Origin: Pontederia crassipes
Taxonomy: Eukaryota > Streptophyta > Magnoliopsida > Commelinales > Pontederiaceae
Direction: 5' to 3'
Length of the DNA stretch: 64,000 nt
NCBI GenBank assembly: GCA_030549335.1
Contig: CM060188.1
Coordinates: forward strand, 69,842,696 to 69,906,695
Shown: positions 22,811 through 34,440 of the stretch, piece by piece
Numbering within the stretch: position 1 is the stretch's first letter
Layout of the letters: every line of letters begins with the position of its first letter
Notes under the pieces: generated by a model
Seen by the model: only the letters and a program-made list of their open reading frames with translations
Told to the model about the DNA's origin: nothing
The model's database searches: none
Made by a program: the position numbers and the translations under genes

Positions 22811-23691
22811 TTTTTATTATTTATTTATTATATTATATTACGTCATGCCAGTAAAGTAAAGTAATAAAAAAAATTTTATTATCAGTCACGTAGATAAGTC
22901 GTGCAATAAAATTAAAGTTAAGGGATGTTCTAGTTACAAATTAAAATTAATGGATCGTTTAAAAATCGACTCAAAATTAGGAGAAGATATGTGTAATTTA
23001 CCCGCGGAAAGGAGGGTCAACAGGCAAACAAATTAGAAATTTGGTGATATCTAGTGGAAAAGGTATTTGCTGAAATAAATTAATTGTTGGAGGAGCATCT
23101 CATTACAAAATAAAATTAGGGGTCAGAGTTGAAAAGGAGTGCATTTATTGAAGGTATGACAGTATTGTCATTTCAAAATACACTAATCCGATTTATCTCT
23201 CAAGGATTATATGGAGTGAAAATACTAATTTTTGGAGTGACAATAATGGTGCCCTTACTGAAATTTACCCAAGGAGCTTATAAGTTAAAAGTTTTATGTA
23301 AGAAGGACAATGATTTAATCACATAAAAATTAATTACTTAATTAAGAATCTTTCATATTTTGTTATTGTGATGATGCTTTTCTATGCAATATTTTCTTAT
23401 CAAACCACATGCCTCTAATTTAAAAGATGTATTATGTTAAAACTTTGTGACTTTGGATTGGATTACAATAATATAAATTAATAAGCTATACCGGTATGTA
23501 GTGGTTGACGCGCCCTTTTATTTTCCACGTGACATAGATTCTAATCTTCTTGGATGAAGAATCCAAATACTAAATGTAATGTTTCAAAATTCAACCCCGC
23601 TTTACGACGAGATCTCCTCTGAGTACGTTACGATTCTTCAATCATCTTAATTCTTTCTTTGTCTGAGTTGATCAATAAGGATGTCACATCA
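22811..23691. other. AT-rich unassigned stretch
   Basis: No gene or repeat I can support. Confidence 0.5.
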
Positions 23692-25900
23692 ATAAAATAC
23701 TTATAAAAAATATAAAATATTACAATATTGAAACATAATGCAAAGCTAAAATGATGTGATAATTAAAAAAGGTGGATAAGTAGAGAAGCTCGGTAAATAC
23801 AAAGTATGTCACATGAGATCATAAGGTGTCCATGATCCACGTCCTATATAATACAATATGTACGTCCATGTACAAATCCACATAGGTATATAAATGATAT
23901 AGGCACATAACACTATCCATGTGCACATGCCATCCAAGCAATAGTCATCACACGCACAACAATCGAGTCGCACAAGAGATCAAGTACCTGCGAAAATTAA
24001 CATAGGGAAAAAATCCTCCCGTTAGCATACAACTAAGTGTGATAACATAATATAAAGCATAAGAATGATCCATAAAGTATAAGCATAAGAAGCATAACAT
24101 ATTACCATTCATTATTCATAAGGATCATTAAATAAAGGAACAACGGAATGTGTGTTTCATGTAACATATTTAACAATTGATCATTCTTGTACCATGATGA
24201 AAAGGTCTCATCTTTAATCATTCATATGGGTCATATGAACATTCTCTTTGATCATTCATATCGTTCATATGAGAATTCATTTTTCAATTGAAAAGGGATT
24301 TCATTTCATCATTGTTTCATTTTATTTCATTATGGACATAGTCCTTCTATCATCTTTAGCCATTCTTTTCATCTTTCCATAGAGCTCTCCACATTTAGAG
24401 TATGCCATGTAAACACAATAATATGTAGCCATGTAAACTATAAAATAGGTCAATGGGAGATCAATGCTACGATGGTGCCCCATAAAAGGGGGACTATTTC
24501 ACGTCCTTGAAAAGGGGGACTATTTCACGTCCTTGAAAAGGTGGAGTATCTTACACAAGACTAAAAAAATACTTGAAAATATGGTGTGTGTCACACAAGA
24601 TTAATAAAGTCCTAAAAAAGGTGGAGTGCCTCACACAAAACTGATAACCTCTATAAAATGGGAGTACCTCACACGATGCTAATAATCTCCCAAAGAGTGC
24701 CTCACCCAATATTGATAAACTCCCATTTAATTAGGCAATGAAAATATTTCTATTTCATCTTTTATCTTTCTTAACCTATCAATCTATCTTTTTATCACAA
24801 GAGATCAATTAAGGCTTTAGTGAATAAAGATTGACTCCAAATTATCATGAGAAAATCATATGGTGTGTAAGGACAATCATGTGGACAAATTAAATCATGA
24901 CACGATAATAAACTTAAATCATATTAGTTCTTTGTCCAACTTTCGACCCACTAGGTCAAGCAGTCCTCCTATCCTTAAGGGTCATCAAACGTCCGAAAGG
25001 TCAACGGATATCTTGTCATATTATGTCAATCGGTTATTCAAAGGCTGAGCTCAATAGGTTGAATAGACGTCCGAACTTTCTAGCACAGAAAAATTTGAAC
25101 TCTTAGCTGAAAGGTTCGAATGCCCAAAACTCCTATTGGTCGCCCAATATGTTCAAGTCACAATTTCAAATTCATTTTAAGAATTACCAATCGACCAATT
25201 TAGTCGCTCAGTTGATTAATCAAACACAGTTCATTCTTGATATATCACAACGAGCATCCGATCGAAGAATCGATCGTTCGGTATGACATCCACTCACTTT
25301 TGCCGAAAGGAGAGCAAACGTCTTATCAAGGGACCGATCATCCGTTTCTCTCAGTAGATCCAAATGTCCTTGTGAAATCCTTAAGTTTTAATCATTTTTT
25401 ACATCTCAAAACGTAAACTTAATACTAACCTTAGTCATGACCAAAAGGTGATTTGTAATAATTTTTATGTCCATTTTAATGCTAAGCATCATGAATGAAA
25501 TATAAAGTTCATCCTAGCACATTCAAATAACTATTAGTTCATAACTTCTTTAAAAGGGAAAAACTAAAATGAAACCGGTGACGACATCCACCCCCTCCCC
25601 TGCGACTCATGATGATGCCCGCCCCGCCCCTCCCTTCCCCCTCCCCCACCCCATCCCACGAGGAGGGCTCGCCTACAAGTCACCCCTCCCATGGGGCTCC
25701 TCAACCTCCTTGTCGCCATGAATCTACCCCTTGCCATCTCCCATAGTCTCTCTCGAGCCGACGACGCCCAATTTGGACCGCTCGAAGCGACTGAACTGCA
25801 CTGCGTGGCCTTGAACCGCGCATAAGAGGCCACTCACACTGGAGCCTCTGACCATCCAATAGTAGACTTAATAGGGTGGAACGTCCACCCCTTTAAAATG
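23692..25900 (-). mobile_element. Gypsy-type LTR-like block
   Basis: It begins TGTCACATC and has the LTR phrase AACATAGGGAAAAAATCCTCCCG (23,999-24,021), which parallels CAACACAGGGGAGGAGG...CTCCCG in the complete gypsy LTR. A tandem array follows (24478-24725) and a GC-rich region (25560-25860) near the expected leader. The right end near 25900 is a guess. No target duplication was found. Confidence 0.45.
24478..24725. repeat. Minisatellite with TCACACAA core
   Basis: Units with AAAAGGTGGAGT(A/G)(T/C)C(T/C)(T/C)ACAC recur about six times at about 24500, 24540, 24590, 24620, 24660 and 24700. A near-exact short duplication of GGGGGACTATTTCACGTCCT is at the start. Confidence 0.85.
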
Positions 25901-27300
25901 AGGTGGACATCCATTATATTCCTATCCAATGGCTTCTTAAAGAAACAATAATGATTGGGACACTACATCAACTCACTTAAAATAATGGTTCTTTTATGGC
26001 AACGTTTAACAAGATAACGATAGAGCAACTACCGAAAATAACAAGGCAAGCATAAAAATTAGCATACCATGATTAAATTAATTAAAACTATCTAATTTAA
26101 TTATTGAATTATTTTTTATATATAATGAAAGAAATAGAGATGAGATAATAAATTATTTAATTATGATACTACATAAAAAAAACTAACTTTTGTTAGTAAT
26201 ATAATAAATTCTTTTAAGATATTTGGTTATTTAAAGATTAGATATTCTTAATAAAATAATAAAACTTAACGTATATCATACTAATCCATTTTGCTTTTCT
26301 TTTATACTCATTCAAAAATAAGTAAATTAAATATGATATTATATCACAGTATTTAAACGCTACAAGTAATACAATAATTATCATAATAGCTCTAAAAATA
26401 TATACGATTCATGCAACTTAATAGTATGAATAAATTTGAAGTGAAACTTTACTCTTTTCATGAGAATATTCAAATTTTCTAATCAATCGCCAACTTTGAT
26501 TTATTCAATAATTTATTTGACAACTTAATTTTAGCAAAACTTTGCTCTCTTTTTTTTTTTCTTAGCAAAGACAGCCATGGAAGCAATTTAATGTAGTTCC
26601 ATTATTTTTTTTTCTATGCGAAGTGACACGCACACAATAACAAAAATAATAATATCACTACAGATAAATATGTGTATTATTTTTCCTCCTGAAACGATTG
26701 GAGTCCATAGAAATGCGTCTTGTTGTCAGCAGATATTTTTCATAATTTAAACGACCAATTCGCCAACATAAAGAAAGAATAATTGTCTCCGCCTTACAAA
26801 TAAATAAATATAAAGCCAACAAAACTACCAATCTAAATAATTATTGTGATCTTGCACCAAATATAAAGAATCTTAGCTGTTTCATTCTCCTACCGTAAAT
26901 AAGATTTTGGGAAATATGAATATTATAGTATAATACATAGGTGGATTGATCTATTATATAAATATTATTTTGATAAATTTGTAATATGTATAATAGATCA
27001 ATTGACCTCTTCGAATTCATTCTTTCTAATTAGGAAATTCAAACAATTTATAATTTTTTTAATTATTTCACTAGCTTTTTAAAAAAAATAGCACGTATTA
27101 TTCGAGATATTATTTATTTTGAGCTTTGACCATACAATTTTATTAAAATGCGCTCTATCAAATTAAAGTAGAAGATTAATAAAAATAAGTAAAAGATGCT
27201 ATCAAGCTCAATTAAATGATAGAATAATTATTTGGTCCATTATTTTTTTTGGATAGGAAGATAAATTAAAAGAATAAAAAATTAAGAGAATTTAATTAGA
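25901..27300. other. AT-rich region upstream of the PP2C gene
   Basis: No coding or RNA gene seen. It would hold the upstream regulatory region of the phosphatase gene. Confidence 0.5.
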
Positions 27301-27330
27301 AATGAACAAAATCCAAATTATATCGTTGTG

Positions 27331-27340
27331 ATATATATAT
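27331..27340 (+). promoter_or_regulatory. Candidate TATA box of the PP2C gene
   Basis: ATATATATAT is followed at about 30-40 bp by the start of a GC-richer leader. Placement is by position only. Confidence 0.45.
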
Positions 27341-27364
27341 GACAAAGAGGAGGGAAAAACAAAA

Positions 27365-27474
27365 CAGAGAGGAAGATTTCTTAATCCCACCCAGAAAGAG
27401 GCCGCCGGCTGCCGTCGAATCCCACGTCGCCCATCTCGATTCCGGCCGGCGTTGGTCACTCTTCGCATCTCGCG
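27365..27474 (+). other. Probable 5'UTR exon of the PP2C gene
   Basis: GC-rich leader ending CTCGCG before a donor GTGAGC at 27475. A 5'UTR intron of about 1.1 kb would end close to 28570 (candidate acceptor CTCCAG), about 30 bp before the start codon. Transcription start and acceptor are inferred. Confidence 0.5.
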
Positions 27475-27699
27475 GTGAGCCCCTCTGATTCCCCGTCAAA
27501 TCTGTTCGAATTCGTTCGTTAGGCCTCACTTCCGCTTCGATCCGTGGAGTTATCTGCAGGGCGTCGCATCTTTTGATGTTGATTTCTTGTTTCCATCCAA
27601 GGCCTGCTTCTGGTGGTCTCTGGATCTGTCCTGGTTTGAAAATGTGGTGGTGGATTGAATAATCTTGTTGTCAAGGATTGTGTTCGCGTAGCTCTTGGA

Positions 27700-28330
27700 T
27701 ATGTAGGAGGTGTACAGATGCGGAAGTTTCTTGATTAGTACTCGTTATTAGTCAAGTTTGTGTAGGTCTCCAGCTGCCAGAACACTTGGGTCTAGTTAAT
27801 TTGGGAACAAGTTAAGGGCTATGAGATTGGTGGATTATAGCTAGATCGAACATAGATGGTTTCAGAATCATTATTGAATGCTTATGAGTCAAGATGAATT
27901 ATGGTAGAAGTGTTATGGTAAGAACTTTCCGGAAACTCCCCCCTGTTTAGTAACACTACAGTGGTCATGCATTATACTATAAGAAAGAGATGTTTTGTCG
28001 AGCACATAGAACGGCAAAAAAAAAACGATTTGTTGTTCTTCTTTTATGTTCGTGCAGTTTTTGATACACAGGTGGTATAGATATGTGATGTCTCTTCAGT
28101 GGTTCTTATCAGTCAATTTTGTATGGGTCTCTTGCTGCTAGAACTCTCGCATTAGTTCTTTTATAAGGAAAACTTTAGGAATTACGAGATGAACATATTA
28201 TAACTAAGGTCAGATATGGATGATCTTCTTGCCATTATTTGTTGGCGAAGGTTTCAATGTCTTTATTGAATCAATATGAGTTTCTAGATGAGGTTGGAGT
28301 ATATTATAAGAACTTTATGGAAAACATATC
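27700..28330 (+). repeat. Diverged tandem duplication in the 5'UTR intron
   Basis: Copy A (about 27715-27945) and copy B (about 28075-28330) share ordered phrases: TTATTAGTCAAGTTTGT/TTATCAGTCAATTTTGT, GGTCTC..GCTGC.AGAAC, TAGTT, TATAGCTA/TATAACTA, AGAACTTT..GGAAA. Identity looks moderate. Confidence 0.6.
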
Positions 28331-28602
28331 TCTTTAATAATTTCATGTTTGTCTGCATAATTCCATCTGGTCACATTGTTAACTCATTTAAATAGTTTCT
28401 CTACATGATTATAGTCAGGAAGATACATGCTCTATTAACTAGAAGAAATTACATTTTCCTTGAGCAGAATCTGAAGGGCACATGTCATCCTTTCTACTGT
28501 AACTTTAATCCCATGGCGACAACTTCAATAACTTCTCATCATTATCTCCTTTTTAGAAAAATTGCTCCAGACTCAGCTGTTTCTTTTCAACCTTAAACCG
28601 AA

Positions 28603-31600
28603 ATGGGCGTATATCTCAGCACACCCAAAACAGAGAAGTTTTCTGAAGATGGTGAGAACAGTCGGGTACAATATGGCCTTTCATCTATGCAAGGATGGCG
28701 TGCAACAATGGAAGATGCGGTATTGTGCTGTTATTAGTCCCTTTTATTATATTATAGGAACTATTATATCTATGTTTGGTATTCATCAAATATACGAACA
28801 TTTTAAAATCTGTTTATGTTTGAACTTTGAATAATCTTCTCTAGGAACTATAGTTTATACCTGCCTGTACAAACTGTAGTTTCTTTGAAATCATGTCTTA
28901 TTCAAGCATGCACAAGAGCTCCTTTCAAATGGAAAAAAACATGCACATGAAAAAAATAATGATAAAATGGGGAAGAACACTGGTTGTAAACAGAAAAGCC
29001 AATTTCAGATAATTATCATAGATAAAAGAAATTTGGAAGGCACTTTCATCATCTCTTTCAACCAAAGATTGCATGTCCATCTTGGCACAGATATGAAGGG
29101 TCCCTACTCATATGTGCTTAACCTGATGTATACATGATCAAAAGTTGCAGTATCTTCCACATAAACATAGCTGGCTTTGAAATCTATATACGTAACACAC
29201 AACATACATACTAATACTGCTGTAGTTGCTTCTATCAAGAATGAACCAGGGTCTGCTGAGTGTATTTTCATGCATTCTTTATTTCCTTTGTTTAAGGTTG
29301 TTGTTTTCTTTTCATTTTATATAGTAGTTGTGAATTGTCATAATTACCTAAAAGTTTCTTACACATTTCATTCTTTAGCATGCTGCACTGCCAGATCTTG
29401 ATGACAACACATCATTTTTTGGTGTCTATGATGGCCATGGTGGTAAGTATAATGCTTAACGACTTCTATTTATGAATAAATGCTATTTCATTTTTAGAGG
29501 TAAACTTTATTTAAAGTTGGGTTGGAGTTCTTTATTTTGCTTACTCATTTTTGGAGTCTCTTTTTCAACAAAAGCTCATCCTCATAAAAATCATACTGCT
29601 TGATAATGTTTCTCAATTTGGATAATATCTCATGTGTATAAATTCTTGATTGGACCTCTTGTTGGCCAGTGTATCTGCTATCTTAATTTATTCGAGAAGT
29701 CAACAGTTGAAATATAATCATCACTGCTAAGATTCGTTAGGTGTTCTATCTTTGAAATAGACTTCTTTCCTATAATCTATTATCATTACCACAAGCTATT
29801 GGATCTTTATGGTACTCCGATGATTACTTTTGAAAGTAGCGAACACAACGTATTAGTCATTGCCTTATTGTCATCGACATTATTGTTGATCTATGTGAAA
29901 CTGCATTTGCAAAGGCATTTTGGCATGGTCTTCATTAAAGTTGAATATTATCTGATTAGCGCTTCATTACTTTGGTTTTCTTCAGGAAAAGTAGTAGCTA
30001 AGTTCTGTGCAAAGTATCTTCACACTCAGGTTGTGAAAAATGATGCCTATTCCACTGGAGACATAAGCACCTCCCTTCAGAGAGCTTTTCTTAGGTTATT
30101 TTCATTTTTTGATAATCCTGTTCATTATATCAATTGAGCGAATTGTTCATTAATTCAATATCTGTGATAAGGTTACGATCAAAACTTTGAAAATTTAACT
30201 TGATAAATATCAAATCAGAATGGATGAAATGATGCAAGGGCAGAGGGGTTGGAGAGAACTTGCTGTGCTGGGAGACAAGATGAATAAGTTTACTGGCATG
30301 ATAGAAGGTTTAATATGGTCTCCTAGGGGCAATGCTTCACATAATCAAGTAGATGATTGGGCTTATGAGGAGGTAATAACAGTTGCCTAAGATATTGCAC
30401 ATTCTCATGAATATTAACAATTTCATTTTGTGTTTGTAGAATTGTTTGTGTATGATCATAACTTTCTCTTAAGAATTGTACTGTTTGGTGCTTTTGCTTC
30501 CATAGTATGACCAATTTTTTAACTCTTATGAACAATGTTTTTGTGGAATTTTGACTTTGTCAAATTGTTTGGACCTTTGCTTGCATGCTTATTAGTCGAT
30601 GACCTAGGTATATAATTTCCACGGTGGGATTTAAACTTGCGACCACTTGGTCTACGAGTCAAGGGGTGTGCACTGTGTCACGCCATCGTTCCTTGATAGA
30701 TTATGTGCAGTTTGGTCGTCCTTTTCTTTCTCGTTTTCTTCTGACATTGATCCATTGGATACTCAACCTTTACTAGAAGAATCATGTCTCAACCAGTCCA
30801 TGTAGGTGTTGGTTCATTTCTTCTTACATATAATTCGATGATGCATGAAGCAATAATTTTGCCTTGCCTTCAGTATGCGAATGCCATTTTCAGATATTCA
30901 AACTAGACTATATGTTCTTAGAGAATCTTCAGAAATCTTTTCATTGAATCACATCTTTATTTCTTCTCTTGTGCACATTCATTGGGTATCATCAAGTTTG
31001 CTGCTTTACTGTTTTCAACCGTTCTAATTGTGAGTGAACATGAAAATGCCATAGATAAGGAACTTTACTATCTTCTTCGAAATAAATTATTATCAGTTTA
31101 TGTGCAATATACATTTTTTAAGGATGCGGTATTATTTATTTGTTGTTTCACTGTCATAAATGTACTCTTAGCATACACCAAACTTAAGCCTGTATGTTCA
31201 TATTGTTCCTGCATTCACACATTCACTGCATAGCAACTTTGATGATAACAACTATATCAATATATTCCTTATTTGTCCATTCAAACATGTTATATACATT
31301 TATATCATCTGGATACAACTAATCTCTAAGAAAAATCCAAAGATATTTTATATTTGATTATTTTCTCTGAGGACAAAAGTTGATTATCTGAAGGTATATT
31401 TCTTTCTATTTAACCCTTAGAAAAATGTTTCTTTCTATTGAAATGCAAGCATTTTTGCTTGTATAATCAACAATTTAAATGGTTTAATTATCAGGGACCT
31501 CATTCTGACTTTAGTGGACCAACATCAGGAAGCACAGCTTGTGTTGCAGTAATCAGAAATAATAAACTTTTTGTAGCAAATGCTGGTGATTCACGTTGCG

Positions 31601-33163
31601 TGATCTCAAGGAAGGGCCAGGTATGATACACGTCATAATCTTTAGGAACTGGTAGTCCAAATACCAAGCGGATGATAATTCTGCTACATACGTAGTATTG
31701 CCATTATTGTTCTCTTTATTCTTTTGTGAGGGATTTCCTCTTTATTACAGGCATATAATTTGTCGAGGGATCATAAACCAGAACTAGAGGATGAGCGAGA
31801 AAGAATACTAAGGGCAGGGGGTTCTATTCATGGGGGACGAGTGAATGGAAGCTTGAACCTTTCACGAGCAATTGGTATTTATTAGGAGTACTGGAGAGTT
31901 TTTTCATCTTTACTTCTGGTTCATATTGACATATATGCATGCCTTGTGAACCTTTGTGATTACAGGAGATATGGAGTTCAAGCAGAACAAATTACTGCCT
32001 GCTGAAAAGCAGATAGTGACTGCTAATCCTGATGTAAATGTGGTACGTTTTATGTCTGAATATCATTGTTGGGTATGGAAATTGAGCTCAACTTTGTTTT
32101 TGTGATACTACATTATAGAATTTCATCCACACTACTAAATTCACATTTTGATATTCTTGCATGAGTATGCTCTAAAAAAAATATACATATATATACTTGC
32201 ATGAGTACAAAGGTACCTGGTAATCCTTCCCTTTATAAAGAAAGGAATTCCTGTGCTTGATGATGTTTATTTCTATTATTCTTCCCCACAATATTGATGT
32301 GAAGTTTTCAACGCCTTTATGCAGGTGGACCTTTGTGATGATGATGACTTCATTGTTTTGGCATGTGATGGAATTTGGTATAGACTTGCATTTGATTTTG
32401 TTTGTGGTTAACATAACATAAAAGTTTTTTTCTACTTTGAATTTTAGGGTTAGCTATTAGCTTCTATCCTGTGCTTTTTTTGTTTGCTGAATATCTTACG
32501 TATTTTACTAGGGATTGCATGTCAAGTCAGCAGCTGGTGGATTTTGTCCATGAACGTCTAATCATGGTAAGTTTGATATTCTGTGATGCAAGTTAGATAT
32601 ACAATAGAGCTTAATCAAGGCATGTATTTTGTTCAGTTGAGTTCGAAGCATGCTTGTTGGGTTGAGTTCAAAGTGCTCTTATGCAAGTTAGTATCGTATG
32701 GCATCGGTGGTTGGGGGATATAATATTTTTCTAATCTAGAATGTACTGTTGTTTATAATATTTTTCTCTTTGAAAGATTTTTTTTTTTTTATTTAAATTC
32801 AATTACCTCATGGATTTAATTTTCAGATCATCCTATTATGTCCAAACTGTCATGAATTCAAAAATAGCCATGTTTTCATTATAGTCGCCATAGGATCCAT
32901 CTAAATGACCTCATAAACCAAGAAGATGCATCAAGATTCAACGCTTTAGTTTTCTTCAATGGCAGGAGTCCTCTCTCTCGGCTGTGTGCGAGAGAGTATT
33001 GGACAGGTGCTTGGCACCAACAACTGCAGGAGAAGGATGTGACAACATGACCATGATCCTGGTGCAGTTCAAGAAGCCGATCAATCCTACTGCTTCCAGC
33101 ACAGAGCAGTCAGCTGAGACCCTATCCAATGCAGATTCCGAGTCCCTATCTCACTCAAGGTGA
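28603..33163 (+). CDS. Protein phosphatase 2C, AtPP2C60-like (10 coding exons, 358 aa)
   Basis: A Mg/Mn-dependent Ser/Thr phosphatase of the PPM family. Coding exons: 28603-28719, 29379-29442, 29986-30094, 30219-30372, 31495-31620, 31751-31874, 31966-32042, 32325-32377, 32512-32566, 32966-33163. All introns are GT-AG and all phases agree. The total is 1,077 nt, close to the 357 residues of Arabidopsis At4g31860, whose N-terminus (MGIYLSTPKT) this protein nearly shares ([10 protein letters not shown]). Visible motifs: RATMED (E37), [10 protein letters not shown] (D57, G58) spanning exons 2-3, [45 protein letters not shown] (D272) and CDNMT (D319). These are the metal-binding and phosphate-contact positions. 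The insert with [14 protein letters not shown] and IEGLIWSPR (exon 4) is typical of this subgroup. A possible N-myristoylation glycine follows Met1. The tail is Ser-rich. No breaks were found. Substrate is unknown. The start is chosen by homology and frame. Confidence 0.96.
30600..30705 (-). repeat. Possible tRNA-derived SINE relic in intron 4
   Basis: GGGATTTAAACTTGCGACC, then TTGGTCTACGAGTCAAGG, read on the minus strand as degraded tRNA-like T-arm and anticodon-arm text (box B-like). It does not fold as a complete tRNA by eye. Confidence 0.3.
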
Positions 33164-34440
33164 TGAGAGGCTATTCCAACCACCTTCTCGCTCTGTATCA
33201 TAACTTGCGCTTATTACCAAAAGTGATCAGCATGGCTGGGCATAGTTTTTGAAGGGGGGCACCAGATGCTGAATGGAAATTACACTGATGTTTGTAGAAC
33301 TGACCCTTGGTGTACATACTTGTTTACTGTATCTTGCTTCTTGGATATGTAGTTCCCATCATCCACATGAAGTACTCGCTGGCTCATTGTTTCCTTTTCT
33401 CATCGCGTATCTTTCCATTTTCTGGGTTCAGTATATGAACTTTTGGGTCTAATACTGTATATGTTGATAACTAGCCCTGTTTATTTATGGCGTGAAAGGA
33501 CGGCCCTGAAATTTATATAGGCAGATATAATGCTAGTGCTTGTTTGGAGGATAATAGTATTTATTTTGAAGAACAGATAATCTTGTTCTAACATTTTTTT
33601 AAAAAAAAATATCAATTTTAGAGGTCAAATAGATAACTAGCAAATTCTTTGCTCAGGTCATTTGTATTTCATTACTCATCCATACATAATGTAGTGTTCA
33701 GCATACCCTCAGCACTAAAGGACCTATCCTTACGAAAGTTACACATGGAGGACACATTCTCGCGCATGAGACGTTACGTACTCTAAAGCGACACATTTCA
33801 TTGTCGTTATGCTTTTAATTGATTTCTCTGACGTGATCAACTTGTCCTGGTTTTCCACATTAACTTCGATAATATATTTTATCTGCTTCAATGTGGGCAG
33901 CATCTACAAGATGCAGTCAAACTGCAACGTAAATTTTAATGACTATTCTAAAACTTTACTCTCTTTTTAATTTATAACGAGAGTATGTTGTTTTATGACC
34001 ATGTAAGCTTTCAATAGGTTGCTTATTACATAACCAATTTAACTCACTTGTGCTCCGTGCCATTTAAATATATTTTAAGAAATAATTTTAAATATATGAA
34101 TAATATATATATTTATTATAATATGTTATATATAACTACCATATATATAACGACCTTTTAAAGATATTAGAATTTAGAAAATTGATGTACCGGTAATTGT
34201 TTTTATACATAAAAATATGTCAAATGTGATTTTTAATATTTTTTAAGAGGAGTATTGCTAAAGTTAAATGATAATGCGAAATAAAAAATTCTATAAAATC
34301 ATGATTTTTGTTCTTCGGACAAAAAATTATATTTCGATTCTTTGAGAATTTATTTTTTTAAATATTTTTCTTTGAATCCAAATGGGAATACTTTCTTAAT
34401 TACATGTAATGTTTTAAGTAAATGAATAAATAAAAAAAAT
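33164..34440. other. PP2C 3'UTR and AT-rich intergenic DNA
   Basis: The 3'UTR probably covers the first 250-350 bp. No canonical AATAAA was seen in it. The remainder holds nothing I can identify. Confidence 0.5.

Noticed and set aside
22588..22864. Arg-, Gly- and Pro-rich frames on both strands
   Set aside because: Low-complexity GC-rich repeat block. No start context or homology.
25564..25833. An 89-codon minus-strand frame rich in Gly and Arg
   Set aside because: It lies in a GC-rich stretch of an LTR-like block. No recognisable motif.
23687..26060. AAGGA as a target duplication for the LTR-like block at 23692
   Set aside because: No matching copy follows a CA end at the expected distance.
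30610..30700. A functional tRNA gene
   Set aside because: The acceptor stem and D-arm cannot be formed by eye and box B is altered.
30323..31233. Open frames in PP2C intron 4
   Set aside because: They lie inside a well-supported GT-AG intron and have no family resemblance.
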